Origin: Solimicrobium sp040544425
GTDB taxonomy: Bacteria; Pseudomonadota; Gammaproteobacteria; Burkholderiales; Burkholderiaceae_D
NCBI GenBank assembly: GCA_040544425.1
Contig: JBEONO010000009.1
Location: 124,001-188,000 of the forward strand
Reading direction: 5' to 3'
Length of the DNA: 64,000 nt
Shown: positions 18,222-27,375 of the stretch, in pieces
Layout: each line of letters opens with the position of its first letter
How positions within the stretch are numbered: the stretch's first letter is position 1
Program-made: the position numbers and the translations under genes
The notes under the pieces: model-generated
The model's database searches: none
What the model was told of the DNA's origin: nothing
The model's input: only the letters and a program-made list of their open reading frames with translations

Positions 18222-19100
18222 ATGACCAAAATTACCAAAGCGGTGTTTCCAGTAGCAGGTTTAGGAAGTCGGTTCTTGCCCGCGACCAAGGCGCAGCCCA
18301 AAGAGATGCTCACTGTCGTCGATAAGCCATTGATTCAATATGCTGTTGAAGAAGCCGTGGCGGCTGGTATTACCGAATTAATTTTTATCACTGGCCGCAA
18401 CAAGCGCGCGATTGAAGATCATTTTGATACCGCCTATGAACTGGAAGCCGAGTTGGCAGCGTCAAACAAGACTGCACTGCTGGAACTGGTGCGCAACGTC
18501 ATCCCGAAATCGGTCAGCTGCATCTACATTCGACAACCCGCCGCATTAGGTCTGGGACATGCCGTGCTGTGCGCCAAACCGGTGATAGGCGACAGCCCAT
18601 TTGTGGTGCTGCTGGCAGATGACTTCATGTTGGCGGACAAAGATCAACCGAATACCACGCAACAGATGGTTGAACTGTATTTGCAGGAACATGCCAGCAT
18701 GGTGGCCGTGCAGGACGTACCGCGTGAACAGACCAAGCAATACGGAATCGTGAGCGGCACTCCGTACAAGGAACGGCTGGAGCGCATGTCCGACATCATC
18801 GAAAAACCTCTGCCAGCTGAAGCGCCATCCACACTGGCCGTGGTTGGTCGCTATGTGTTGGACGGAAAAATCTTTTCATACCTGGAAAAAATCGGCAAAG
18901 GCTCAGGTGGCGAGATTCAGCTGACCGATGCAATCGCTGCGATGATGAAAGATCATCCCTATCTGGCGTATCGGTTTGCTGCCACCCGCTATGACTGCGG
19001 CAGCAAACTCGGTTATTTGAAGGCCTCGGTCGTCGTCGGGATGCAACATCAGGATCTTGGCTCGGATTTCACGGCGTACCTGAAGAACCTGCACAGTTAA
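18222..19100 (+). CDS. galU: UTP-glucose-1-phosphate uridylyltransferase
   Basis: Makes UDP-glucose from UTP and glucose-1-phosphate, feeding LPS, exopolysaccharide and galactose metabolism. 292 residues, normal length. The nucleotide-binding N-terminus reads VFPVAGLGSRFLPATKAQPK, and the family features QPAALGLGHAVLC and LLADDFM are present. ATG at 18222, 24 bp after ligA, so probably in the same transcript. It ends 5 bp before the convergent 121-aa gene. Confidence 0.96.
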   Translation: MTKITKAVFPVAGLGSRFLPATKAQPKEMLTVVDKPLIQYAVEEAVAAGITELIFITGRNKRAIEDHFDTAYELEAELAASNKTALLELVRNVIPKSVSCIYIRQPAALGLGHAVLCAKPVIGDSPFVVLLADDFMLADKDQPNTTQQMVELYLQEHASMVAVQDVPREQTKQYGIVSGTPYKERLERMSDIIEKPLPAEAPSTLAVVGRYVLDGKIFSYLEKIGKGSGGEIQLTDAIAAMMKDHPYLAYRFAATRYDCGSKLGYLKASVVVGMQHQDLGSDFTAYLKNLHS

Positions 19101-19105
19101 TCAGC

Positions 19106-19471
19106 TCAATACCGATATTCATCAACCAGATGTTTGTTGAAACTATATTTGGTTCCGCCTGCCAATTTGTCAGCCAGACGCTTCGGATTGGCAGCGGAAA
19201 TAAACACATCGGCAATACCATCCTTGATCCGAAACCTGGTTGCCGGGGACAGGATGGCGCCCGGTTTCAAGACCAGGTGACGGATGATGCGCGCCTTTTC
19301 ACTGCACAGCAGGAAATGACATTCCTTGCGAAAGCTGCTTAACGGAATATTGATCCACCATCCTTCATCATTTACATTCCGCACCACCTGAGAAAATTGT
19401 GTGTTTGCCGGGTTTAAGGTGTTGGCGCGCATTGATTCATTGGCGAGTGAAATTGCTTCTTCTTTATTCAT
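19106..19471 (-). CDS. Hypothetical 121-aa protein
   Basis: I do not recognise this protein. It is 121 residues, ATG at 19471, without signal peptide or membrane segment. It has a mixed alpha/beta look with two tryptophans (GWWINIP) and a cysteine pair near the middle. The polar, helix-forming start and the complete frame suggest a real cytoplasmic gene, although the ribosome-binding site is weak. It converges on galU with a 5-bp gap. Confidence 0.6.
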   Translation of the reverse strand: MNKEEAISLANESMRANTLNPANTQFSQVVRNVNDEGWWINIPLSSFRKECHFLLCSEKARIIRHLVLKPGAILSPATRFRIKDGIADVFISAANPKRLADKLAGGTKYSFNKHLVDEYRY

Positions 19472-19589
19472 GCTGGCTTTGGGTGGGATGAAAGACTGGC
19501 CGCAGTTTAGCCTATTTGTCCGATTTGCGATGCCCTGTTCCTGTCATCCTGATGATAAAAAAACCATTTTGCGACTGGCAAAATGCCTG

Positions 19590-19609
19590 AATGCCCTAAT
19601 TAGGGCATT
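19590..19609. promoter_or_regulatory. Perfect 20-bp palindrome, possible operator
   Basis: AATGCCCTAATTAGGGCATT is a perfect dyad with no spacer, about 90 bp upstream of the DUF1161 gene and 120 bp from the start of the divergent 121-aa gene. No T run follows, so it is not a terminator. A dimeric repressor site is the natural reading; the regulator is unknown. Confidence 0.4.
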
Positions 19610-19701
19610 GTCGGCAAGATCAAGTTTGGTTATGCTTCACCTTGCTGCACGGGCAACTTCCATTGAGAGCATCTGACTATAATTTGAATAAGGATCATCA
19701 A

Positions 19702-20037
19702 ATGAACACTATCCATCGTCAACAATTCAGTACAGCACGGGTTAGAAAAGATTGGCTGTCAGTCCTGGCCGTGGTCTTTTTACTTGCGTTTTTGCTCAGC
19801 TATTCGATGAAAAGTTTTGCGCAAACCAACGACAGTTCAGCAGCCGCTGCAAAAGTTGCGCCAGCCAAGCCGCTGTCCTGTGAAACCCTGAAAAAAACCA
19901 TTGAAGATAAATTGGAGTCCAAAGCCGTGAAGAACTACAAACTCGAAATTATCGATGCAACGGAATCCAGTACTGCCAAAATAGTCGGCCAATGTGACGG
20001 CGGCAAACACAAAATCGCCTATACCAAAGACAGATGA
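19702..20037 (+). CDS. DUF1161-family secreted protein
   Basis: 111 residues from the ATG at 19702, with AAGGA eight bases upstream. The N-terminus has a basic region and a single hydrophobic stretch (about 19-37) ending in SFAQ, a signal peptide. The mature part has the DUF1161 pattern: CETLKKTIEDKL near the start, an I/L-rich strand, then VGQCDGGKHKIAY at the end, with two cysteines likely to form a disulfide. DUF1161 proteins are small periplasmic proteins without a known role. It lies upstream of the giant coiled-coil gene but is probably separated from it by a terminator. Confidence 0.8.
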   Translation: MNTIHRQQFSTARVRKDWLSVLAVVFLLAFLLSYSMKSFAQTNDSSAAAAKVAPAKPLSCETLKKTIEDKLESKAVKNYKLEIIDATESSTAKIVGQCDGGKHKIAYTKDR

Positions 20038-20062
20038 GCGTGTATTTTTTATGGAAGTAAAC

Positions 20063-20083
20063 AGGGCAGCACAACTGCCCTTT
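20063..20083 (+). terminator. Probable terminator after the DUF1161 gene
   Basis: Stem AGGGCAG (20063-20069) with CTGCCCT (20075-20081), 5-nt loop, followed by only three T residues. It lies 26 bp after the stop codon. The short T run makes efficiency uncertain. Confidence 0.55.
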
Positions 20084-20239
20084 GCAGTCAATTCAACTGT
20101 TTCCCAGCGGAAACGCCTTGTGAATAAGCCCACTAAACACCCTTCTTTTCCAGCAATCGATCCACAGCGAAATGTTGATAATTCAATCTGAGGCGAGGTC
20201 TATCGACGCCTTTGTGAAACAACTTGCTGGGAGCAGCCT

Positions 20240-23200
20240 ATGGATACCGCACACACGAAGTACGCTCAAGGCCAGGACGCAGAAAATCTGCCGACGCGCA
20301 ATAACGACGAACGCGTGATGGATTTGAAATCGATTCGGGCCGCTATTGCCAGAGTGGAGGCGGAGGCGCGGGCCACCGTTGCAGCCGAGAGCCGGGCATT
20401 TGCCGAGGCCAGAGCGCGCGCTGTTGCGGAAGACCGGGCGGAACTCGACAATCAGGCCACGATGGAAGCTGAGCAGGCGGTAGAGTTTGAAGAGCATGCC
20501 AAAGTCGCCAGCAGAAATCGCTTGCAGGCCGAGCAGCAGGGGCGGCTATCGCAGCAGATGCGGATCGCGGCGACCCAAAAGGAAATTCAGGCCATTGAGG
20601 CACGTGTGAAACTGGACGCCGAGGCTGTGCAGGCATCGAAAGAGCGCGAGGAGATGGAAAAGGCCGCCAGACAAAACGCGGTAGAGCAAATCAATCTGGA
20701 AAAATCACTGAGTGAACATGCAAGACAGGCCGGTGAGAAGTTCAAAAATCAGGCGGCACTGGCGCGCGAACAATTAGTCTTGTTATCGGAGACCGAAACA
20801 GCGGCCAAGCTCGATGCCGCATCACGTGCCCAGTCGGAAGCGAAGTTATTGGAACTGGCCAAAGTTGAACAGAAGATTGAGAAGGAAGCCAAGACCCGGG
20901 TTGAAGCTCTGGTCCAGTCACAGGAAAAAATCCTGACGGTGCGCGCCGAGCGCGAATTGACACAGGCCGCTGCCTTAAAGCTGAGCGTGCAAAGTGCCAC
21001 CAGCGAAATCTGGGCACTGGAGCAGGCCAAGGGCCATGCCAATGCCTTGAAAGAGCAACAGGAAGCGTATCAATCGCGCTGTGACGCCGAACAGGCAGTC
21101 ACGGCAGTGCTTGAGGAACGAATCAGGGCCGAACATGAATTGCAGTTGGCTGCGGAAAAGCGGCTGCAAATTGAAAGCATTGCCGCCACAACCGCGCAGG
21201 CCAGAAAAGCCGCCGAGCAAAAACTGAAAGTAATTGCCGAACAACGTATCGCAACCGAAAAGTCTTTACTCGAGCAGGCCTGGCAACAGGTCGAACAGGA
21301 ACAAAAGGCCGAACTCGCCGCGCAGTTGAGACTGCAGCAGGAGTCCGCACTGATCGATCAAGCCCGGCAGCGCGAGCAGGCCGAACAGCAAGCCATGCAA
21401 TTGGCCAGCCAACGTCTGGACAGTGAACAGCGTGCCCGGGATCTGGCCGAAGAACGCCGGGTTTTGGCGCAGGAGGCGGCACAGGCCGCGATCGACCAGG
21501 AGCTGGCAGAACAGACCAGAATCGTCGCACAGGCTGAACAAACCCGATTACAAAGGGAAAGCAGCCAATTGCAGGCCAGGAATGCCGAGCAGGCCAAACA
21601 ACTGGTCGTATTGGAACGTGAGCACCTGCAGGTGGCGCACAACGCCAGAGAACTGGCCGGGCAAAAGCAGCACAATACCCAAAGTCTTTTGGAAAAGGAA
21701 GAATTACAGGTGCTGTCACTGAAGGCACAAAACGATGTACTGCAGATGCAGGAACAATCGGTATTGGTTGCCCATGCAATCAATGTGGCTGAATATCGTG
21801 CTGCGAAAGTTGTGCTTGAACAGAACCTGCAGATCAGTGCCTTAAAACGTCTGGAAGCGGAAAACCTCGTCGAACAGGGTCGGCAGGCGGTCGAACTGGC
21901 AGAGCAGAAACGCTTGCGGCTTGGACAGGAACAGCTCGCCTTGCAACTGCTGGAAGAAAAAGCCAGGGTTGAAAAGAAGCGTGCCCAGTCTGCTGCTGAA
22001 GTTACTGCCGCGACCGAGCAAACAATCGCCCAGGAACAGGAACTGCATGCCTTAAATGAGCAACAGATCGCCGCCGAGCAGGAAAAACACAGCGCACTGG
22101 CGACGCAACGCGAAGAGCAGCAGAAGATCACCTTGTCCAGGCAAGCACTTGCGCGGGCCGAACAGCATCAACTGGCGCAGATTCAGGTGCAGCGTCAGGC
22201 ACAACGCATGAAGGCCGCAGCAGCACTGGAACAAGCCAGACAAAGTGTCAAACTGTCGCAGGTCAAACTGCAGCAGGCCCAGGCTGAACAGGATGCCGCG
22301 CGTGCCCTGGCAGAGAAATGCCAAGCCGAGCAGGAGTTGTACGAACAGACCCAACTCAAGAAAGCCGCCGAGTTGAAACAGGCTGGTGTCTTGCAGCAAT
22401 TGAGCGAGCAGGAAAAAGCAACCCATTTGGCAATTCTGGAAGCGACCCGCTTGAACAATGAGCGTCTGTCGCTGGCGACCGAACAGATGGCGATGCGCAG
22501 GCGCGTTCTGCAAGTCGTCCAGTTGAAACACAAGCAGGCGGTTGACTTGCTGGCTCAGGAAGAAATCAACCTGAAGCTTGAGCAAGAAACGCAAGTGGCA
22601 ACCGAGAAAAAACTGCAGGCGCAACGCGATCATCAACAGCAGGTAGCGTTGCGATTGAAGCAAGAGCAAACCGGACGTGATCTGCACGCGAAGAATTTGC
22701 AGGAAGAGCAGGCTGCCAATGACGCAGTCCGGCTTGTGAATCAGCAAAAACAGGCGCTGCTCGAACAGCATGCGCAGTTGACCAAAGCGCAGCAGGAACA
22801 ACAAGAACTGCTGCAAACCAAAACCAGTGAAGCGCTGGGATTGGCAAAACAGGTCCAGTTACGCAACCAGACAGAACAACAGTTACTGGGCCGGATCAAA
22901 GAAGCCCAGCTGTTGGTCGATCAGCGCATTGCCAGGAACGCTGAATTTGAACAGGCGCAGCAGCAGCGTATTCATGAAGAACAGCACGCGATTCAATTGT
23001 TGGAGCAGCGTGTGCAATCCGAACAGGAGTTGACCAGGCTGCACCAACAACGCAGTCAGGCGGAAATCGAAGCGATGCAACTGCTCGATGTGAAATATGC
23101 CGAGCAACAGAGCCGACTGGAATACGTTCTGAAACTGCAACGTATCAATCAGCGACTGGCAACGCGTTCGCAGCAACTGGAACAAAAGCGTGTCGATGAA

Positions 23201-24217
23201 CTGCTGGTCATTAAAAATCTGCAGGCCCAGCAAGTCCGGGATCAACAGGCCGTCATGCTGGCGTTACAGCAGCAACGACTCGCTGAAGAGGCCAGGACCC
23301 AGGCGCTGCAAGAACAGAAGAACAGTCAACAGTACAAGGCACAGCTGGCAACACAACAGTGTTTGCTGGAAACTGAAATCAAGCAGGCCAACAAGGCCGA
23401 ATGCGCTGCGCAGGAAGCGATTACCCTGCAAAACAAAATGCGGGCCGAAGCCGCTCGTTTAAGTCGCGAGGAAAAGGAACAGCATCTGGCTCAAGCACAA
23501 CAATTGCTTGCTGATGAACAGGCCAAAGTCGGCATGGAACAGAATTTACGTAAAGACATGACTGCCAAGTTGCACGCCCTGCAGCAGCATATTGAGCTCA
23601 CCAAAACCCGGTCACAATTGGAGCAGCAACAATCGCAACTGGCCATCGAACGTGCGCAGTTAGAAGAACAAAAGGTCAGGCTGCTGCAAGATGAACTGCA
23701 ACAGCAGCAAGCCTACGTTCGCTCTGAGAAAGACAAATTGGCGCAGCTGGCCAGAGCTGCGGAATTGGCGGCAGAAATTGCGAAAGAAGAGCAGGAAGCC
23801 GCCTGTCAGGCGCAATTGAACGTGCAGCAGCAACAGTCGTGTTTGGATTTGATTTTGGAAAAAATTGCGCAAAATTCCAGGCAATCCGAGCACGAACAGG
23901 CATTGCAGACACAAAAACTGCAGGATGAAATTCAACAGGCATCGATACTGTCCAGGGAATTGTTTGAGCGGCTGTCAAACCAGGAGATCCATAACCGGGA
24001 TTGGGTAAAGCGCGCGCAACAGGTATTGCAAGAATCGCCCGTCTTTGTGGCAGCCCCCCAGCGGTCTCTGTACAAAAGGGTAGGGACCGTAGTGGCCGGC
24101 TTTGCGATGTTGTTTGCCGTATCCGGCACGACCTCGTTCGTGTCGAATTCAGTCGTGCCAGCGCAGCATGTCAATGCAGATTTGAAAATGAGCTATGTGT
24201 TAGGAAGCAGCAAGTAG
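20240..24217 (+). CDS. Giant tail-anchored coiled-coil protein
   Basis: 1325 residues from an ATG with GGGAG six bases upstream. Nearly the whole chain is Ala/Glu/Gln/Leu/Lys/Arg; there is no proline from residue 19 to 1266, so about 1250 residues can form one uninterrupted helix or coiled coil (roughly 185 nm if fully extended). Near the end a short proline-containing hinge (1265-1280, SPVFVAAPQ) leads to one hydrophobic segment (about 1281-1300, VVAGFAMLFAV) and a short tail of about 25 residues. There is no signal peptide, so the likely topology is a cytoplasmic rod anchored to the inner membrane by its C-terminus. I recognise no named family. It differs from SMC in having no ATPase heads. 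Possible roles (scaffold, filament, spacer) are inference only. It ends 3 bp before the convergent RND pump. Confidence 0.85.
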   Translation: MDTAHTKYAQGQDAENLPTRNNDERVMDLKSIRAAIARVEAEARATVAAESRAFAEARARAVAEDRAELDNQATMEAEQAVEFEEHAKVASRNRLQAEQQGRLSQQMRIAATQKEIQAIEARVKLDAEAVQASKEREEMEKAARQNAVEQINLEKSLSEHARQAGEKFKNQAALAREQLVLLSETETAAKLDAASRAQSEAKLLELAKVEQKIEKEAKTRVEALVQSQEKILTVRAERELTQAAALKLSVQSATSEIWALEQAKGHANALKEQQEAYQSRCDAEQAVTAVLEERIRAEHELQLAAEKRLQIESIAATTAQARKAAEQKLKVIAEQRIATEKSLLEQAWQQVEQEQKAELAAQLRLQQESALIDQARQREQAEQQAMQLASQRLDSEQRARDLAEERRVLAQEAAQAAIDQELAEQTRIVAQAEQTRLQRESSQLQARNAEQAKQLVVLEREHLQVAHNARELAGQKQHNTQSLLEKEELQVLSLKAQNDVLQMQEQSVLVAHAINVAEYRAAKVVLEQNLQISALKRLEAENLVEQGRQAVELAEQKRLRLGQEQLALQLLEEKARVEKKRAQSAAEVTAATEQTIAQEQELHALNEQQIAAEQEKHSALATQREEQQKITLSRQALARAEQHQLAQIQVQRQAQRMKAAAALEQARQSVKLSQVKLQQAQAEQDAARALAEKCQAEQELYEQTQLKKAAELKQAGVLQQLSEQEKATHLAILEATRLNNERLSLATEQMAMRRRVLQVVQLKHKQAVDLLAQEEINLKLEQETQVATEKKLQAQRDHQQQVALRLKQEQTGRDLHAKNLQEEQAANDAVRLVNQQKQALLEQHAQLTKAQQEQQELLQTKTSEALGLAKQVQLRNQTEQQLLGRIKEAQLLVDQRIARNAEFEQAQQQRIHEEQHAIQLLEQRVQSEQELTRLHQQRSQAEIEAMQLLDVKYAEQQSRLEYVLKLQRINQRLATRSQQLEQKRVDELLVIKNLQAQQVRDQQAVMLALQQQRLAEEARTQALQEQKNSQQYKAQLATQQCLLETEIKQANKAECAAQEAITLQNKMRAEAARLSREEKEQHLAQAQQLLADEQAKVGMEQNLRKDMTAKLHALQQHIELTKTRSQLEQQQSQLAIERAQLEEQKVRLLQDELQQQQAYVRSEKDKLAQLARAAELAAEIAKEEQEAACQAQLNVQQQQSCLDLILEKIAQNSRQSEHEQALQTQKLQDEIQQASILSRELFERLSNQEIHNRDWVKRAQQVLQESPVFVAAPQRSLYKRVGTVVAGFAMLFAVSGTTSFVSNSVVPAQHVNADLKMSYVLGSSK

Positions 24218-24220
24218 GTT

Positions 24221-27200
24221 TTATTCCGATGGATGGTGTGCTTTTTTGTCGGCCAGATGCGTTTGCAGTTGGCCGATCAGCACAAAGAACACCGGCACAA
24301 AGGCGACTGCCAACACCGTCGAGGCCAACATCCCCGAAAATACGGTAATGCCGATCGATTTTCGTGCTGCTGCGCCAGCGCCGTTTGAGGTAATCAAAGG
24401 CACGACGCCTAGAATAAAGGCGAACGAGGTCATTAAAATCGGACGAAAGCGGCGCCTTGAACCTTCGATTGCTGCATCGATCAGGTCCATCCCGTGCAAA
24501 TGCAATTCGTGCGCGACCTCAACAATCAGGATGGCATTCTTGGCGGATAAGGCGATCAGCAACACCAGGCCGATCTGCACATAAATATTGTTGGCCACGC
24601 CCACTGCCAGCAGCACGCTGACCGTCCCGACCAGCGACAGGGGCACGGCGAGCAGGACCGGAATCGGGGTCAGCCAGGATTCGTACTGACCGGCCAGCAC
24701 CAGATAGACCAGCAATAATGCCAGTCCAAACACCAACCCCACTGATCCGCCCACCAGCTTTTCCTGGAACGACATGGCGGTCCATTCAAAGCTCACGCCC
24801 TGCGGCAATATTTTTCTGGCCAGGTGTTCCATCAGATTCAGCGCTTCACCGGAGCTGTGCCCGGCGGCAGCGGCACCGTTGACGGTGGCAGAGGGCATCA
24901 GATTATATTGAGAGGCGACTGCCGGTCCGCTGGTTTCGCTGATGCTCATGAACGAACTCAATGGCACCATTTGTCCGGAGTGGTTAGCCACAGTCAGACG
25001 TCCGATCGCATTGATGTCGGCGCGATACGGTTGATCGGCCTGCACGAACACCGCAAAATTTTGTCCGAATTTGGAAAACTGATTGACGTATGATGAGCCG
25101 AGATAGGTTTGGATCGCGCTGTAGGCATCATTGATTGACACACCCAGACTTTCAGCGCGCGCCGGATTGATTCGCATGGCCAACTGCGGCACATTCACCC
25201 GCAAGGAGGTGAAGGCCAGCATGATGGTCGGATCAGCGGTGGCGGCCTTGAGCAGGGCATTGGTGGCGTCGGAGAGCTTGTGAAAATCGTTGCTGCCGTC
25301 GGTCAGTTGAATCTGCATCTGAAAACCGCCCGACAGGCCCAAGCCATTGATCGGTGGCGGGACCAGTACTTTCGCACTGGCCGTCTCCGGCAATTTTTCG
25401 ACTTCTGCCGACAAATGCTTGTAAATACTGAGCAAATCCTCTCCGGCACCACGTTCCTTCCAGTCTTTCAACACGATATAGACCAGGCCGGCGTTGGACA
25501 ATGACGCATTGCCGTCGAGCGGTGAAATTCCCGAGATCGTGATGGTATGCGCAACTGAATGCATTTCTTTGGTGATGTCGACGATTTTTTGCAGCAGCCG
25601 GTCGGTCCGCTCCAGCGATGCCGCATCGGGAAGCTGGGCGATCACCATCGCATAGCCTTGATCCTCGGTGGGAATAAACGCTGTCGGGATTTTCATGAAT
25701 CCGTAACCGGCAGCGGCAATCAGCAGCAGGGCGACTGCGGCGCTGATCCAGCGATACACCAGCATTCTGGCAATCAGCCCGAGATAAGCGGTTTCAAAGC
25801 GCGCGAAGCCTGCATTAAATGTGCGCGAAAACCGGTTTGGCTGCTGATTTTTATCCAGCGGTTTCAGATACTGGGCGGACTGGGTCGGCTTTAAGGTAAT
25901 CGCATTAATCCCGGACAGGACTGCGGTTGCGGCAATCACCAGCGCAAACTGTTTGTACATCTGGCCGGTGATCCCCGGAATAAATGCCGCTGGCAGAAAT
26001 ACGCAGGTCAGCACAAGGGTAATACCGATAATCGGACCCATCAGTTCGCTCATTGCATCAATCGCCGCCTGGCGCGGTGTTTTACCGCGTTCAATATGTT
26101 GCGCCACACCTTCGACCACCACGATCGCATCATCGACCACGATCCCGATACACAGTACCAGCGCGAACAGGGTCAACAGATTAATACTGAAGCCCAGCGC
26201 GGCCATGGCTGCAAACGCACCGATCACCGTAATCGGCACAGTCGTTGCCGGTACCAGAGTGGCGCGCGAGTTCTGCAGAAATATCAGGATCACGATCAAG
26301 ACCAGTGCACCGGCTTCATAGAGCGTGTGGTACACCTCGTCAATCGAGGCTTTGACAAAGGTGGTGGTGTCAAACGGGATTGCATATGCCAGTCCTTTCG
26401 GAAACTGTTGCGCCATCTGCTCCATGGCTTTCCGCACTTCCTGCGCCGTATCCAGGGCATTTGCATCCGGCTGCTGATAGATCGCGATACCACCTGCGGG
26501 CTTGCCGTCCATGCGGAAACCCTGATTGTAGTTTGAGCTGCCCAATTCAAGCCGCGCCACATCGCGCAACCGGGTGACCGATCCGTCAGAAGCGGTACTG
26601 ACAATCAAATTTCCGAAATCATCGATGGAGGTGAGCGGATCATCAACGTTGATGGTCAGTTGCAATTTCTGCCCGGGTGGTGCCGGTGGCATCCCGGTCT
26701 GGCCGGCACTGATGCGCTGGTTCTGCTGGTTGATAACGTTCATGACCATGTTCGGGTTGAGATTGCGCTGCTTCATTTCCGACGCATTGAGCCACACGCG
26801 CATGCTGTACGAACCAATCCCAAATACGTTGACGTCAGCCACGCCATGCAGGCGCGCCAGCCGGTCGCGCAGTTTCAGTGCGGCGTAGTTGCTCAGAAAT
26901 AGCGCATCCTGGTTCGGGTCATTGGAGGTGAGGGTGACGATCTGCAGGATCGCGGTCGACTTTTTCTTGGTGATCACGCCTTGTTGTTGCACCGGGCCCG
27001 GCAAGGTGGGCAAGGCAATGTTGACGCGATTTTGCACCGCGACCTGGGCCTGATCCGGGTCGGTGCCAACGGCAAAGCTGACCACCAGCGTATAGCGCCC
27101 ATCGTTGGAGGCGTTCGATTGCATGTAAATCATTCCATCGACGCCGTTGACCTGTTGTTCGATTGCCCGCGCCACCTGCTGCTGCACCGCAATCGCGCTG

Positions 27201-27358
27201 GCGCCAGGGTAGCTGGTGGTGACCTGAATCGTGGGCGGGGTGAGTTGCGGGTATTGCGCCACCGGCAAACTGAACACGGCAACGCCGCCCAGTACCAGCA
27301 TCATGATGGCGATGACGTTGGCCAGTACCGGTCGTTCGATAAAAAATTTTGCTATCAA
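24221..27358 (-). CDS. RND multidrug efflux pump, HAE1 family
   Basis: Inner-membrane proton-driven efflux transporter, AcrB/MexB type. 1045 residues, normal for the family, with 12 expected membrane segments and two large periplasmic loops. The N-terminus (AKFFIERPVLANVIAI) is typical, and TM4 holds the essential Asp pair in LCIGIVVDDAIVVVEG. The start is a TTG at 27358 with GGGAG seven bases upstream; no ATG gives the family N-terminus. It is third in an operon after the outer membrane factor and the adaptor (17-bp gap). No regulator gene is adjacent. Confidence 0.95.
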   Translation of the reverse strand: MIAKFFIERPVLANVIAIMMLVLGGVAVFSLPVAQYPQLTPPTIQVTTSYPGASAIAVQQQVARAIEQQVNGVDGMIYMQSNASNDGRYTLVVSFAVGTDPDQAQVAVQNRVNIALPTLPGPVQQQGVITKKKSTAILQIVTLTSNDPNQDALFLSNYAALKLRDRLARLHGVADVNVFGIGSYSMRVWLNASEMKQRNLNPNMVMNVINQQNQRISAGQTGMPPAPPGQKLQLTINVDDPLTSIDDFGNLIVSTASDGSVTRLRDVARLELGSSNYNQGFRMDGKPAGGIAIYQQPDANALDTAQEVRKAMEQMAQQFPKGLAYAIPFDTTTFVKASIDEVYHTLYEAGALVLIVILIFLQNSRATLVPATTVPITVIGAFAAMAALGFSINLLTLFALVLCIGIVVDDAIVVVEGVAQHIERGKTPRQAAIDAMSELMGPIIGITLVLTCVFLPAAFIPGITGQMYKQFALVIAATAVLSGINAITLKPTQSAQYLKPLDKNQQPNRFSRTFNAGFARFETAYLGLIARMLVYRWISAAVALLLIAAAGYGFMKIPTAFIPTEDQGYAMVIAQLPDAASLERTDRLLQKIVDITKEMHSVAHTITISGISPLDGNASLSNAGLVYIVLKDWKERGAGEDLLSIYKHLSAEVEKLPETASAKVLVPPPINGLGLSGGFQMQIQLTDGSNDFHKLSDATNALLKAATADPTIMLAFTSLRVNVPQLAMRINPARAESLGVSINDAYSAIQTYLGSSYVNQFSKFGQNFAVFVQADQPYRADINAIGRLTVANHSGQMVPLSSFMSISETSGPAVASQYNLMPSATVNGAAAAGHSSGEALNLMEHLARKILPQGVSFEWTAMSFQEKLVGGSVGLVFGLALLLVYLVLAGQYESWLTPIPVLLAVPLSLVGTVSVLLAVGVANNIYVQIGLVLLIALSAKNAILIVEVAHELHLHGMDLIDAAIEGSRRRFRPILMTSFAFILGVVPLITSNGAGAAARKSIGITVFSGMLASTVLAVAFVPVFFVLIGQLQTHLADKKAHHPSE

Positions 27359-27375
27359 AATCGCTCTCCCGCTGT

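Noticed and set aside
22052..22816. Long antisense open frames inside the giant coiled-coil gene
   Set aside because: They arise from the low-complexity Ala/Glu/Gln/Leu codon use; no ribosome-binding sites and Leu/Phe-rich nonsense proteins.
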